Origin: Trichosporon coremiiforme
Taxonomy: Eukaryota; Basidiomycota; Tremellomycetes; Trichosporonales; Trichosporonaceae
Reading direction: 5' to 3'
Assembly (NCBI GenBank): GCA_039545355.1
Contig: BCJJ01000005.1
Location: forward strand, 557,008-621,007
DNA length: 64,000 bases
The translations under genes were made by a program, and so were the position numbers. The notes under the pieces are model-generated. The model had not been told where the DNA came from, ran no database searches, and saw only the letters and a list, made by a program, of their open reading frames with translations. How positions within the stretch are numbered: the stretch's first letter is position 1; each line of letters opens with the position of its first letter. This document shows positions 33,166-44,400 of the stretch, piece by piece.

Positions 33166-36100
33166 ATGGCGGCCAACAATCAGCAGCCGGAGTCCCCCTC
33201 GGGGAGCTTCAATGCTGCGCCACCGTTCGACACGAGCCGTTTCGCGCTGCTCCAGCGCCATCGCTCCGGCGGCCAGGGCTCGATCGGCCGTGCCGTTGAC
33301 GGCGGTCCCCGCGACGCGGCCGACGCCGGCCCACCGACCGGCGGTCAAGATGGCGTCTCCCTCGGCCAAATTAAGAACGCCCAGATGGCTGCTAAGCAGA
33401 AGGTAGAACTGGGCGTGTCTCACGATAGCTGACAATGCAGACGCAGCGTTTCGACTTCCGGTATGACGACACCGACACGACCATGAATGAGCTCGACGAG
33501 TTCTACCCCTACATCGAGATGAGCCAGGTTGCGCAGATGCGCACGCGCTTCGAAGGGTCATTTGACGGAGAATGGACGTCGGCACCTGCGGCCAAGCGCC
33601 GCGCATACATCGAGACGCAGCTCGAGTTCCTCGAGTCGCCCGTCAGCGACACAAGGCGTGCCGCCCAAGGCCGCCTGCTGTACCTTGTGCAAGGTAAGCT
33701 GCCTATTTACGATGACAGTAGCTGACACTAGGCTGCTTCGCAGAGACCACCTCCCCGAGCATGCAGCTGCACTGGATCATCGAGAACGCCAAGATGATCC
33801 GGTCGCTCGATGGCATCTCGACACTCGTTTACGGACTGCGCGACGCAGCGCGCAGATATGATGCTAATGAGTAGGTTCCACGACCTGTCATGCCTTTCTA
33901 ACTTGACAGCATGATGGAGAAGCCTGTAAGCGGCGCTCCCCCAGCCCCCGGCACCCGTGAACGTGCCGGGTCCACGAACTTAGTCTCGGTCGATCCGTAC
34001 GACGTCAACAGCGCTGAGCTCATGGACGTGCTCGCGATGCTCTACTTCATTGTCGAGGTGTTTCGCTCAGATGAGACGTTCGGTGACGAACTCATGGCAA
34101 TGGACCCGCCTCTTCCTCTGATGCTGGTTGGCATGGTTGCAGGCTTGAAGGACAAGAAAGTCCCGAAGGGATATCCCGTCAAGAAGGTGCTCTTGTTGCT
34201 CTGGAAGACCCTTCTCGCTTGTTTGGGAGGAATGAATGAGGCAGCGAAGACGAAGGCGCTGTCGCGAGAGCTGGAGGGAATGGGCCCGGAGAAGAAGGGT
34301 AAGCTGCCTCGTCTCGGCCCCAAGTTGACATCAGACTTCACGCGCGCTTCGCCCATGGACGTTGCGACTTGGCGACGAGACACGTCGACCAAGTACCCAA
34401 CCTTTGCACCCCCGCCGTCAGTACCTCCAGGTGTGCCGACTTCCACCGAGGCACTGGCAGAGAGTGTCAGGCCGCTGCCGAATCGACCGAACTACCACTC
34501 GACTGAGATCCCAGAGAGTTCATCTGCGCCCTTCAGTGGCATGCCGCAGCCGGGCACGCCCGCTCCCACGCCACCCCAGACACCCCAACAGCGCCCGAAG
34601 AAGCTTCAGTTCCAGACCGACCCGACACGCCCATTCGTCTTCCCCTACTCGCAAACATCGACAGGACCACCTACCAGCCTGGTCCCGTATGCGATCGCAG
34701 AGGCGGACAAGCTGTACAACTCGCACTTGTTCGTCTCGCTTGGACTGTATCAACTGTGGAAGGCGAGGGAAGACTGCATGCGGGAAGAGCGAGGACTCGG
34801 CGTCTCTGGCCTGATCGGATTCTCGAACCTCAGCATGGACGACGAAGACGATGAGGCTGCCGAGCATGCCATGCGTCGTGATTGGAAGTACGAGGAGGAA
34901 GAGATGAAGGCTCAGGAGAAGGGAGACGCGGCGGGTGTGAAGCTAGCACAGGACAAGCGAGCTGCTTCGCGTCGTCTGTACCGTGTCGAAGTCATCTACG
35001 TAAGTGAACTACGTCGTGTTTGCTAACTTCCAGCGCTCGATGCTTCCAATGATGCAGAACACAGTCATTGTTCTGCTGAAGCTGCTCCTGGCCACCGTAA
35101 CCGGAACGGGTGCCCAGGGAAGCCAGTTAAGCACCGGCGGAATGGCCCCGCCACTCGGCTCTCCGACACAGGACATGCCACCTCAGCAGGAGGCGCTGCC
35201 GCCACCGACGAAAGAGGAGATCGACATTGCTCGTCACCGTGAGATCACGTCCAAGGCGGTCTCGGCGATCATCCTCCTGCTGCTCAAGTGGTTCAAGGCC
35301 TCTCACATCCTCAAGTTCCACCACCTGACGCAGCTGCTGCTCGACTCTAACTGTCTCGTGCTTGTGCTCAAGATCTTCGGTCTGCAGGAGCTCTCCCAGA
35401 TGGTGCAGACGAAGAACGAAATGCCCGAGTGCAGCTTCTTCCAGTACCTGCACCTGAACGCCTCCAAGGCAGCGCGGGACAAGCCGGTGGGGCCCGAGCC
35501 TCCCGTCGAGAACTCGGTCAAGGTGACGGAGGAGAATGGCGAGGAAGTCGAGGTCATCACGGACTACTCGTGGCGCAACTTCTTCGCTGCGATCAACCTC
35601 GTCAAGATCCTGCAGAAGATCACAAAGCATCGCGTGCACCGCATCTTGCTCATGTGCCAGTACAAGAGCTCTGCGATTCTGAAGCGTGTCCTGCGCGTAA
35701 ACCACCCCATGCTGCAGCTGCAGGTCCTCAAGCTCGTCAAGAGCCAAATGCCCTACTTCGGCCGCAAATGGAGATCGAGTGAGTTCCACGGGCTCGTCAT
35801 AAACTGACACGCAGCGAACATGAAGATCATCACCTCCATCTACCTGAACTGTCGCCCGGAGTTGCGCAACGACTGGTTAGTCGGTGTCGAGGCGGACCTG
35901 GAGGCCGAAGACCAGCTTGTAGGCATTCCTCAGGAGCACGCGCTGCGCTCCCTGATCGCGTTCTACAACAAGAAGAACTATGCCGCGCACATAGCGCCTT
36001 CGATGCCAGACGAGCCCTACCGGCGCATGGACATTGGTGGGTTCCTGGACCACGCTCCGCTCAGTCCGAACCGGCGGCGGTCGCGTCTCGACTCGCTCAC

Positions 36101-36768
36101 GGGCACCGAGGACCTCTTCGATGCGACGCGCGACCCGTCGCTCCCATACAACCCGGACGGCATGATCGAGTTCTGGATGCACGAGTATGAGGACGTGCTG
36201 CGCGACGTATTCGGCGACGGCACGCGCGACGAGTGGGCCGACACGGGCAGCCCGGCCTCGCCCGCCGCCCCCGGTCCGGCCGAGGGACGGAACGACGCGG
36301 CGTGGATTCGACTCGGCGAACTGATGCGCGCGCGCGGTGCTCCCGAGGACGACACGATCAGCGACAGCGAGAGTGTCGTCTCGGTCGGCGAGCTCGGCGA
36401 CGAGGCTCGCCTCGAGGCCGAGACTGAGGGACGCACCATGTTCGCAGCGATGCAGGAGCGCAAGCGGCGCACGTCGCAGGGCGATGAGAATACCTGGGAG
36501 GTAAGCTTAGGGTACCGGATCAAGCTGACAGCAGCACATGAGCCCGACGACGATGAAGTTGCTCCCGCGCAAACCGTCGGATCGCCGGCGCAGCTCCAGT
36601 GGCGGTTCGCCCCTGCGTCCCGTCATGGGCCTGGGACCCGTCGAGGACCTCGACGTGTTCGAGGACGAGGAGCTGCCCGGCCCCATGCCCATTACGGAGG
36701 GCACGCCGGACGAGATCGAGCGCGACTTCGGCGCAGTCGACGAGGTCGAGTACTTCTACAACGCGTAG
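33166..36768 (+). CDS. FAR11: STRIPAK complex subunit, Far11/STRIP family
   Basis: Seven exons, join(33166..33402,33441..33693,33732..33870,33910..34999,35034..35778,35815..36500,36535..36768), give 1127 aa in consistent phase. The N-terminal N1221-like part holds ELDEFYPYIEMSQVAQMRTRFEG and LHWIIENAKMIRSLDGISTLVYGLRDAARRYDAN; the C-terminal DUF3402-like part holds FKASHILKFHHLTQLLLDSNC, SWRNFFAAINLVKILQKITKHR and KIITSIYLNCRPELRNDW. These are the STRIP1/2, Far11, HAM-2/PRO22 family, core scaffolds of the striatin-PP2A complex at the nuclear envelope and ER. In fungi STRIPAK controls cell fusion, mating arrest and development. A 36-nt intron-like cassette (34299-34334) lies in frame within exon 4; removing it gives 1115 aa. 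The start ATG at 33166 gives MAANNQQPESP, a plausible disordered N-terminus. Confidence 0.93.
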
Positions 36769-36953
36769 GCGGGCTTCAGTCTCGACGATGAGTGTAGCTT
36801 ATGTTCGCCCAGATACAGAGCAGTCATAGTGCAGTAGAAGTAGCAACATAGATGCAAGTGTAAGCCAAATCATTGTGTTAAGGGGTGTGAATCTTGCATA
36901 ACATAATGATACAACTAGAAGGAGCTTGTGGCTAATCCTCATACTTCTTTTAT

Positions 36954-38567
36954 CTACTGACCAAGGATCTCAACCTCGGGGCGAGCGACGGGCTCTTCGG
37001 GAATGGCTGGGGGCGCGGGTACAACTCCAGCGGCGGCGACGTTGACCTCCTCGATGATGATGGCCGCAGGCTCGGCGCGCTGGATTCCAGCGGGCTGAGC
37101 GGCGGCAGCGGCGTCAGGCCTGGGCTCCCCCTGCGTGGCCATCTGAACGAGCACATCACGACCAGGGTCGTTCAGAGGCCTGCGGCGCTTGTACTTGTCG
37201 CGGAAGCGCGTCCAGACCTCCTGCCACCCCTCAACGCTCCTCCATTTGCGATCCTGGAGCCAGCGGCGACCCCAAGTGCGTGCCTCCTGGGTCTGGGTGA
37301 CCTGTTCACGGGTCGGCTCGACGATCTCGCTCTCGACGAAACGCAGGCCGAACATGGCACAGGCGTGCAGAGCATCATAAACCTGGACGATCGAGTTGGC
37401 GACGCCGAGCAGAACAAAGCCGACGATGACGCTGCGCGAACCCCCGATGAAGGCAAGGACAGGTTCCAGGTTGATGAAGCCGGAGAGTGAGATTGTGTAC
37501 ACGAGCTGGAGCGGGGCGAGGAGGCGGAGCGAACCAAGGAGTGAGAGAGCGGACAAGGCACCGAGCAGTGCCACGCCGAGAAGGAACCGAAGGATGAAGT
37601 CTAACATCAGGGGCGAGACCCAGCGCGAGCCCTCGAACATGTCGAATGCCCGGGCAGTAATCGCAATGAAGGCGTTGATGCTGTCATCGATTAAGTCGAG
37701 GATGAAGGTCGCGCCGCCCATGTACACTACCATGGTTCCGTCCTCCGACTCCCACGTGGATCCGACTGCAGAAGAGGAGTGGCTTCCCTTGTGATACAGG
37801 TTTAGGAGGAAGTGGAGGAGGAAGTGCCCGGTGACGAGCGACATGGAGAGGAAGGTCATCGCCGTGGCCAAGCTCAACGCACGCGAGGACAGGATGAAGT
37901 CGCCCCACTTGCCCCTGCGCAGGACATAGGCATACTTGCACTGGGGACACTCGAGAAACGTCTTGCTGTTCTTCGCGCGCCACATCGCAAGACACTGCAC
38001 GTGCACGTATCGCATCGAGCCGGAACAGAGGCACGGCGACATTAGGCGCCCCATCTCGCCCTCCTCGTCCACGCCTCCGAAGCAGATACGGCACGAGCGC
38101 TCCTTCCCGGCGTCTTCGTCGATTACGCCAGCGGTACCCGTCCCGGCAGCCGTCGCGCTGACGGCGGTGCTGGCACCATTGGAGCCGGTCTCAGCTGACT
38201 CGGTAGGATGATCTACTTCTGGCTGGGCGGGACTCGCATCGCTGTCAGCAGGCGTGGAAGGTTGGAGTGCTGCGTCCAGTCCTGTAGCGTCCGGCAGCGG
38301 CACCGTCGACGTCGGCGCGAGCTGCTCCTGGGTCTGGTCCTGGATTTGGATATCGAACGAGTGTGCTGTGCTGGCGCCAGTGCTGGGGTAGTCGCCGGCG
38401 GCCGGCCCTGAGGCGGCGACGTTGCCGGTCCCCAGCTGGTCGGCCGCCTCGCGCTCAGCGTGGGCGACGTTGCGGCGGCGGAGCTGGTGCTCGAGCTCGG
38501 AGTCTATCCTGGTCTCGTCGACGTGTGCGGCCTCACGCTCCAAGCGTTCCGGATACGTTGCAGACAT
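36954..38567 (-). CDS. RING-CH (MARCH-type) multi-span membrane E3 ubiquitin ligase
   Basis: A single exon of 537 aa. The RING-CH domain is complete: Cys159, Cys162, Cys179, Cys181, His189, Cys192, Cys207 and Cys210 form C4HC3 zinc ligands, the CRICFGG start and CPQCKYAYVLRRGKW end being typical. About four to six hydrophobic segments follow (roughly residues 222-250, 275-305, 330-375 and 390-420). Membrane RING-CH ligases such as fungal Ssm4/Doa10 and animal MARCH proteins ubiquitylate membrane or ER substrates; this one is shorter than Doa10 and has its RING about 160 residues in, so it is another branch. The N-terminal 150 residues and C-terminal 80 are low complexity. The start ATG at 38567 was chosen over an upstream non-ATG extension; 238 bp separate it from the divergent gene. 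Confidence 0.93.
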   Translation of the reverse strand: MSATYPERLEREAAHVDETRIDSELEHQLRRRNVAHAEREAADQLGTGNVAASGPAAGDYPSTGASTAHSFDIQIQDQTQEQLAPTSTVPLPDATGLDAALQPSTPADSDASPAQPEVDHPTESAETGSNGASTAVSATAAGTGTAGVIDEDAGKERSCRICFGGVDEEGEMGRLMSPCLCSGSMRYVHVQCLAMWRAKNSKTFLECPQCKYAYVLRRGKWGDFILSSRALSLATAMTFLSMSLVTGHFLLHFLLNLYHKGSHSSSAVGSTWESEDGTMVVYMGGATFILDLIDDSINAFIAITARAFDMFEGSRWVSPLMLDFILRFLLGVALLGALSALSLLGSLRLLAPLQLVYTISLSGFINLEPVLAFIGGSRSVIVGFVLLGVANSIVQVYDALHACAMFGLRFVESEIVEPTREQVTQTQEARTWGRRWLQDRKWRSVEGWQEVWTRFRDKYKRRRPLNDPGRDVLVQMATQGEPRPDAAAAAQPAGIQRAEPAAIIIEEVNVAAAGVVPAPPAIPEEPVARPEVEILGQ

Positions 38568-38805
38568 GGTATTGGGTGGTGAGAAGGCGATGGAGAGATT
38601 GCGGTAATCAGTTCGGTCGGGTTTTAGTTGGGTGGAGATCTCAACCGGCCCCCGCTTCAACCCGGGTGTCAGTCAGGCACGCCTGCCCCAGCGAAGCCTC
38701 CGTCGCCACTCTCCTTGTGTGGTTCGTACCTTCGTCACCGCCATCGGCCGACTTTTGAGCCTGCACTCTTCGTCACTAACTTTCACACACACTTATATTA
38801 TCGAC

Positions 38806-39749
38806 ATGAGCGGCGCACCGACATCATACTCCAGCCTCAAGGACTTCAAGCGCGGCAAGTCTCTCCGCGAGCACCGTGCTCCGCCCCCGCCCGGAGGTTA
38901 CAAGAGCTCGGGCTGGAGCGGCTCGAACTCTAACAGAGGCTACGGCGACGAGCACCTCTCGGCGTCGACCGGTTACATTCCCCCAGTCTCGAGCCACACG
39001 CCGTCCCCGAGGACTTCGACGCCGAGTGAGACCTCGGAGCGCGGGTGGTTCGGCCGCTCGTCCTCGACCGACGTTCACCCGACGACGTCAGCGACGTCTG
39101 ACAAAAGTGGAGGCGGTGGCTGGTTTGGGCGCTCGTCGTCCCCAGCTCAACAGCCTGGGCGCACGGCATCACCTGCGCAGGGGAACGGCATTCGCAACTC
39201 GACGCTGCCGAGTCATGCGCGTGAAGCTAGTGGCTCGTCGCGCATTCCGAACGGCACAACGCACGAGAAGGAGAAGTCGGGCGGCTGGGGCCTTCCCTTC
39301 GGACACAAGGAGGAGAGGAAGGAGTCCAAGATGGGTCGAGGCGGCCGCATTCAGCGCTACGTTCCGCCGAGCGAGCGTGAGGCGGGTGAGGAGTTCACGG
39401 GCCGCCCCATGCGCAACCACTCGCATCAGTACACCGAGGATGAGATTGACGAGAATGTCCCTGGCGGCGTGAAGAAGCCCCAGACTTGGACTGAGTGGGG
39501 GAACGAGCAGGTCAAGTGGGTCCGCGAGACCGCCAACGAGACCGGTGTTGCAGCACAGAAGCAGTGGCAGGACGCCACTAGTGGCGACACGCGCGACCGA
39601 GTGAGTCCTCCTGCAGCTGTCACATGAGTTTGGAAGCTGACGAGCAGGTTCTGACCGGGGTCGGAAACGGCGTTACGAAGGCTGCCGGCACCGCCATCAA
39701 GTACACTGGCAAGGGGATCTGGGCCATCGGTAAGGCCGCGACGCGATAG
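38806..39749 (+). CDS. Hypothetical protein with Trp/Gly-rich N-terminus and amphipathic C-terminus
   Basis: Two exons, join(38806..39600,39648..39749), give 298 aa with a 47-nt intron. The first 150 residues are Ser/Pro/Gly-rich with two repeated GWFGRSSS motifs. A more ordered part holds RIQRYVPPSEREAGEEF and the helical TWTEWGNEQVKWVRETANETGVAAQKQW. The last exon encodes VGNGVTKAAGTAIKYTGKGIWAIGKAATR, a Gly/Ala-rich amphipathic segment that could lie on a membrane. I do not recognise the family. The tail resembles lipid- or membrane-binding helices in composition only. It shares a promoter region with the RING-CH gene. Confidence 0.82.
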
Positions 39750-40140
39750 CACCCACTTTTTCATCTCGCCTTCCTGTTGGCGAGCCCCACCGAGCTTCGT
39801 GATTCTGTATGTTGTAGACAATGAAACTGTGCACTCGCACACACCTGCATTTCTAGTATCGTCTCGTATTCCCCGCACCCTCGCACCCTTCTCGGACCTC
39901 CGGTGGTGCGACCTGTGCACTGACACCGTTGACAAGATGCCTTCCCTCCAGAAAGCTGGTCCAAACGTTCACCTTAGTGGCCAGACATTTTAGGTTCAGG
40001 CAGTGAGGCTGATTGCGTCAGACCCACGTGGCTTTTGTTATCACGTGACCTCGATCGAAATGTTGCGTTTCGCGGTCCACACCTGTTCCGTTAGAGCATC
40101 ATCAGTGTCATACACACAGCTTTCGATAGCGCAAGCAAGC
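39750..40140. other. Intergenic region upstream of RRP4
   Basis: Holds the 3' UTR of the 38806 gene and the RRP4 promoter. A CACGTG-like site (TTATCACGTGACC) sits at about 40039-40051, a known type of E-box/Cbf1 site in fungi; its use here is not shown. Confidence 0.45.
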
Positions 40141-41403
40141 ATGTTCAAGGTTTCGAGGATAGCGCCGCCGCCAGAGTACGAGCCTAAGACGGTAGACGAG
40201 GACGAGAACGGAATGGAGCTCGACGAGCCGGCCGGTCGCAGCGTCGTCACGCCCGGCGAGGGCATTGCGAGCTCGAAGGAGTACATGAGGTGAGCCTTCC
40301 TTCCTTTTGACCTCAGGCTATGACGCTCCGTCGCATAGCATTTAATGGGCTTTTTAAAGCTCGGCGAGGGGGGCGCAGCTTGAAGGAAGGACGGCGAAGA
40401 ACGAGCTGCGTACAATTGTGCATCGGCGTCTTGACATTTGCCTTCCCTCCCATCGGATACAGGGAAGACACCCTCCTGCCAGCAGCTGTTTTGATAAATT
40501 GGACGAAGCTGACTTCAGGGGTCACGGAACCTACGTTGAGAATGACACGATCACGTCCTCGGTAGCGGGCACGCTGGAACGTGTGAACAAGCTGATCAGC
40601 GTGCGGCCGCTCAGCACGCGCTATGTGCCCGAAGTCGGAGATCTGGTGATTGGGCGGATCGTCGAAGTCGCTGGACAGCGATGGAAGGTGGAGGCGAACG
40701 CGCGCCAGGAGGCTGTGCTCATGCTCTCGTCCGTGAACCTGCCGGGCGGCGTGCAAAGGCGTAAGGTCGAGAGCGATTCGCTCAAGATGCGCGAGTTCCT
40801 CGCTGAAGGCGACGTGAGTGTCTTCTCTCTGATCTATGCCTCCCTGTCAGCCGTCAGTTGCGTTGGGAGGCAGGCAGCTTAGATCAGGGTTTGTGTAATA
40901 GAGCTAACGGGTAGTTGCTCGTCGCCGAGGTGCAAGCGTTCTTCTCGGACGGCGCCATGTCTCTCCACACCCGTTCACTGAAGTACGGCAAGCTGCGCAA
41001 CGGCGTGCTTCTGTCTCTTTCTCCCCGCCTGATCCGACGACTTAAGAGTCACTTTGTGCACCTTCCTGCGCCGTGCGGACCGCATGGTGTCGACGTCATC
41101 CTCGGCCTGAACGGGTACGTGTGGGTGTCGCTCGGCTCGAAGCAGTCGCGGGAGGGAGCGGAGGGTCTGGAATCCGAGGGCGTATACCGGAACGACAACG
41201 ACGAGATGGACGCAGAGGACCGGGCGGCCATCACAGACGTCGCGAACATAATCTCGATGCTGGCGGCTCACGACGTCCCGCTATCCGACACGCTTATCGC
41301 TGAGGGATATGCTTGGCTTAGAGAAGTGGGCGTCACGCCGGGCTCCCCCGCCAGCAAGGAACTGGGTGACCGCCTCGTTCGCGAACTTGCGCTCACGGAG
41401 TAA
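40141..41403 (+). CDS. RRP4: RNA exosome cap subunit Rrp4
   Basis: Three exons, join(40141..40289,40519..40813,40915..41403), give 310 aa. Conserved parts in order: VVTPGEGI, MRGHGTYVENDTITSSVAGTLERVNKLI, then the S1 domain (YVPEVGDLVIGRIVEVAGQRWKVEANA) and the KH-like domain with GLNGYVWVSLG. The N-terminal block, S1 and KH order define Rrp4, which sits on top of the nine-subunit exosome barrel and channels RNA for 3' to 5' decay and rRNA processing in nucleus and cytoplasm. The first intron is 229 nt and the second 101 nt, both much longer than the local mean; the first donor and acceptor were confirmed by the conserved MRGHGTY reading across the junction. Confidence 0.94.
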
Positions 41404-44400
41404 TTGCGACGGCCGGTGCTTCCCTCGGCGCACGTCATGCACGTCGTGAGTGTGCGCCATTGCTGGCTACTGGAACGTGAAAGTGGGAGGTGGAGCAAGG
41501 TCCGCACGAGGTTGCGAGATGCGGAATGTGCTGCGCACCGGCGCCTGCGTGACGAGGCGGGTGCTGGCCGGTTTGGCGGCGCCTCGTCTCCGCACAGGCG
41601 CACGCAGCGATGGTCACGCACACTGCGCAGTGAGTCACCTGCTGGTACGCATGGTACAAGCAACGAGGTGACACTTCAGTGGGTCGGAGGCGTCGAGGGG
41701 ATGGTATGTTCCATTCAGTCTCGAGGCGAGGCTGGCTGAAACACAGCTTGGCATGGCATGGTCAGCGGATGGGTGCAATGTGGAGAGCGACGGATCTGCC
41801 GGCAGTTGGCAGATTGCCTCGGTTTGGGTGAGGTATGCGATGCCCGGTAGACGAGCAAATGAGAATTAGAGCAAGGAGGCGGCAGAGATTGCCGCGCCCC
41901 CCGGCCGAAGGCGCGGCCGAGGCGACTGACGGCGGCCAAGTGATGTAACATCAGAGGTTTTAGAGGTTCTACCGTGTATATGCATGTGGTCGAGACAGTC
42001 GACATTCGAGACAGTACGGGATATCCTGCGGGCATCCGGGGACATGGGTTGTGGACGTGGCTCCAGGAGACAGGTACAGAGAGGTACAGCGGCCTCGCAG
42101 ACAGGTACCAAACAGCTGGCAGGGAGGTGACACTTGTGGGTTCGATCGCATTGCGATTCTAGGACACGAAACTTAAGGCGGCATAGCTGGTAAACCCAAG
42201 CTGAGGCACAGGGGGGACAGCGTGATATATGTTTCTGATGGCAGGATTCAAATCCACAAACGTGTAGCCAGGCTGCAGGAATCGGTGGTGATCACGCGGT
42301 GCACAGAAGCCGGCAGGCGCGACAGATGATCGGCAGCGGCATGACGCCCTTGACGGCCATATGGAGCTGGCAAACTCCGTCAGATTTCAGGTGAGTGAGG
42401 CGCCCATGCGGAATGTCACCTGTCTGATGTGCCGACTTGTCGCAGGTGCGCAAGGAGGAAGGAAAGACCCAGGATAAGGTGAACGGCGCCCGAGTTGTAG
42501 TTGGCTCTAGCGCAGGTTATTGCAGGATGTGCATGTTAAGCACTGAATAACAACCCACTACTTACGAAATCTACCAGAATGCGAAGACCACCGTAGTCAG
42601 CGTTGTGCAATTCAGTGGCCTCAGACTGCCCTCGCATTAGACGAACTTGTCCAGGAACAGCTGAACGAAGGACTTGAGGACCTTGCAAGCTCAGGAGTCT
42701 GCCAGCACTTGCAGGCGATCATGCGATCACGATCAGTGACAGACAGACACACGAATGCTGGTGAATGGGGGGGCGCTCTTGGAGGCGTCAGGATCCGGAG
42801 GAGTAGAAGTCTGGAATACTGAATTCAGGCGTTGATAAAAACCCTCGCCTGAAAGCCTGGCACTCCAATCAATCTCGCGATCCTCGCGACTATCTTTTCA
42901 CCGAGGTCACTTTGTATCAGTGAGATTGCTGCGAAAACCTGCTCGTACCTGGGTTAGCACCGCCAGGCTGCACAGCTGTATCACCAGTAGAGGCAGTGAC
43001 CAGACGTCCGCGAGGGCGACGGCGCCACTGCAGCGCCTCAATGGGTCGCAATGAACGCCCGTGAACGCCAACCTGCGCCGTCAAAACGCCTTCCAGTGCC
43101 TACGCCTGCCAAGCCCGGCGGCGCCTCTCCCACTACCGAAATCCGAGGGAAGTGTGGTCACCTTGTTGACCGTATTCATAGTCTGACTGCGAGTCTGGCT
43201 GGCACTGCAGTGAGGTATGTCCAGGCTTGCTATGGGCCTCTCGACGAGTCTCGAACTGCGCCTGCTTGCACGTCGTATGGCCACTCTTGGCGTCTCACAT
43301 CACCTGACATCGCCTGGCGTTTACTGCGGTGGTCTGGCCAAGTTCACTTGACGAATGTCTGACTCGCAACTGCTGCGCCTAACAAGAGCATCGAGAAAAG
43401 CGAGCCGAAAGCGAATTCCGCATACGACTGCAAGCTGCGTCTGACGTGCTAGTGAACCAGCCAGATCGAACTTGTCTGACATGCTCAACATGTGTCCGTC
43501 GCAAACGCTGCATGGGCAGCAGGGACCCGCGGACTCGCCACCTCGCCGCTGTGCCGAGCTGCCGAATTGTTCCTGCGATCACAATGCACGCCTGCGCGCC
43601 ACGGGGTACTGCGGCGCACAGCGATAGTCGACAGCATCAGACCGAGAGTTGAATCCCGGGGTGATAAAGGACTAGGATCATGCCAGGGCACTGTTGCATT
43701 CACGGCGTTGCAACTCGTAGGCTGATTGATGACCTGAAAGGCACGGCGCAGGAACACCGAGCAGCGCACGGAAAGCCCACTCGCCCATTCCACGGTGTCA
43801 GCCATAGAGGGCCATGGAGAGCCACGCCAGTCATTGCGCTCATCTCAAGCATATCAAGTCTCGGAGCTTTTGAGCGTGCAGGGTCGCACAGCAGCTGATG
43901 ATCCTGAACATGCGGAGGATACTCCGCACATGATGTCGCATTCTGTGGTTCGTTAGCGTGGCCGAAATGCCCCTTACCAGCAGTTCGCTTGACTGACAGA
44001 ACGGACAAGACACACACGGGCATTGCTCGACGACTGCCGCACAGGACGATATGTACCACAGAATCAGTTTGCCCCAGACGTATTCAAAGATAGGAAGCTA
44101 TTGGAGAGCCGAGACTCTGGGCATTTGAGTAGGGTTTTCCCATCTCGCGCGCGTATTTTGGGGTCTCGCCTGTGCGACCCCGCTTTCCTAGCGAGCGAGC
44201 TTTAGTGCAGCATTGGTGTGCACTCGTACTTTCGGCCAGCGCACGGCTCTCGGTGCTCCTTGCTGCCCTACCGTCGTGTACGCTGGCCCTGGTAAACCTG
44301 GGGCACGTTCCTGCTTCCATACGACCTCTGTCTCTGCTTTGCCGTCCACTTTGCCGTGTCTCGACGGCCCATCGCAAGCCCGGCAGCTCGCTCTGAGCCG

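Noticed and set aside
42181..42270. B-box-like GGATTCAAATCC, possible tRNA
   Set aside because: No matching A box, no acceptor stem and the T-stem does not pair.
44160..44190. Inverted repeat GGGGTC...GACCCC as a terminator or RNA gene
   Set aside because: Short imperfect hairpin in a fungal intergenic region, with no following T run or conserved neighbour to give it meaning.
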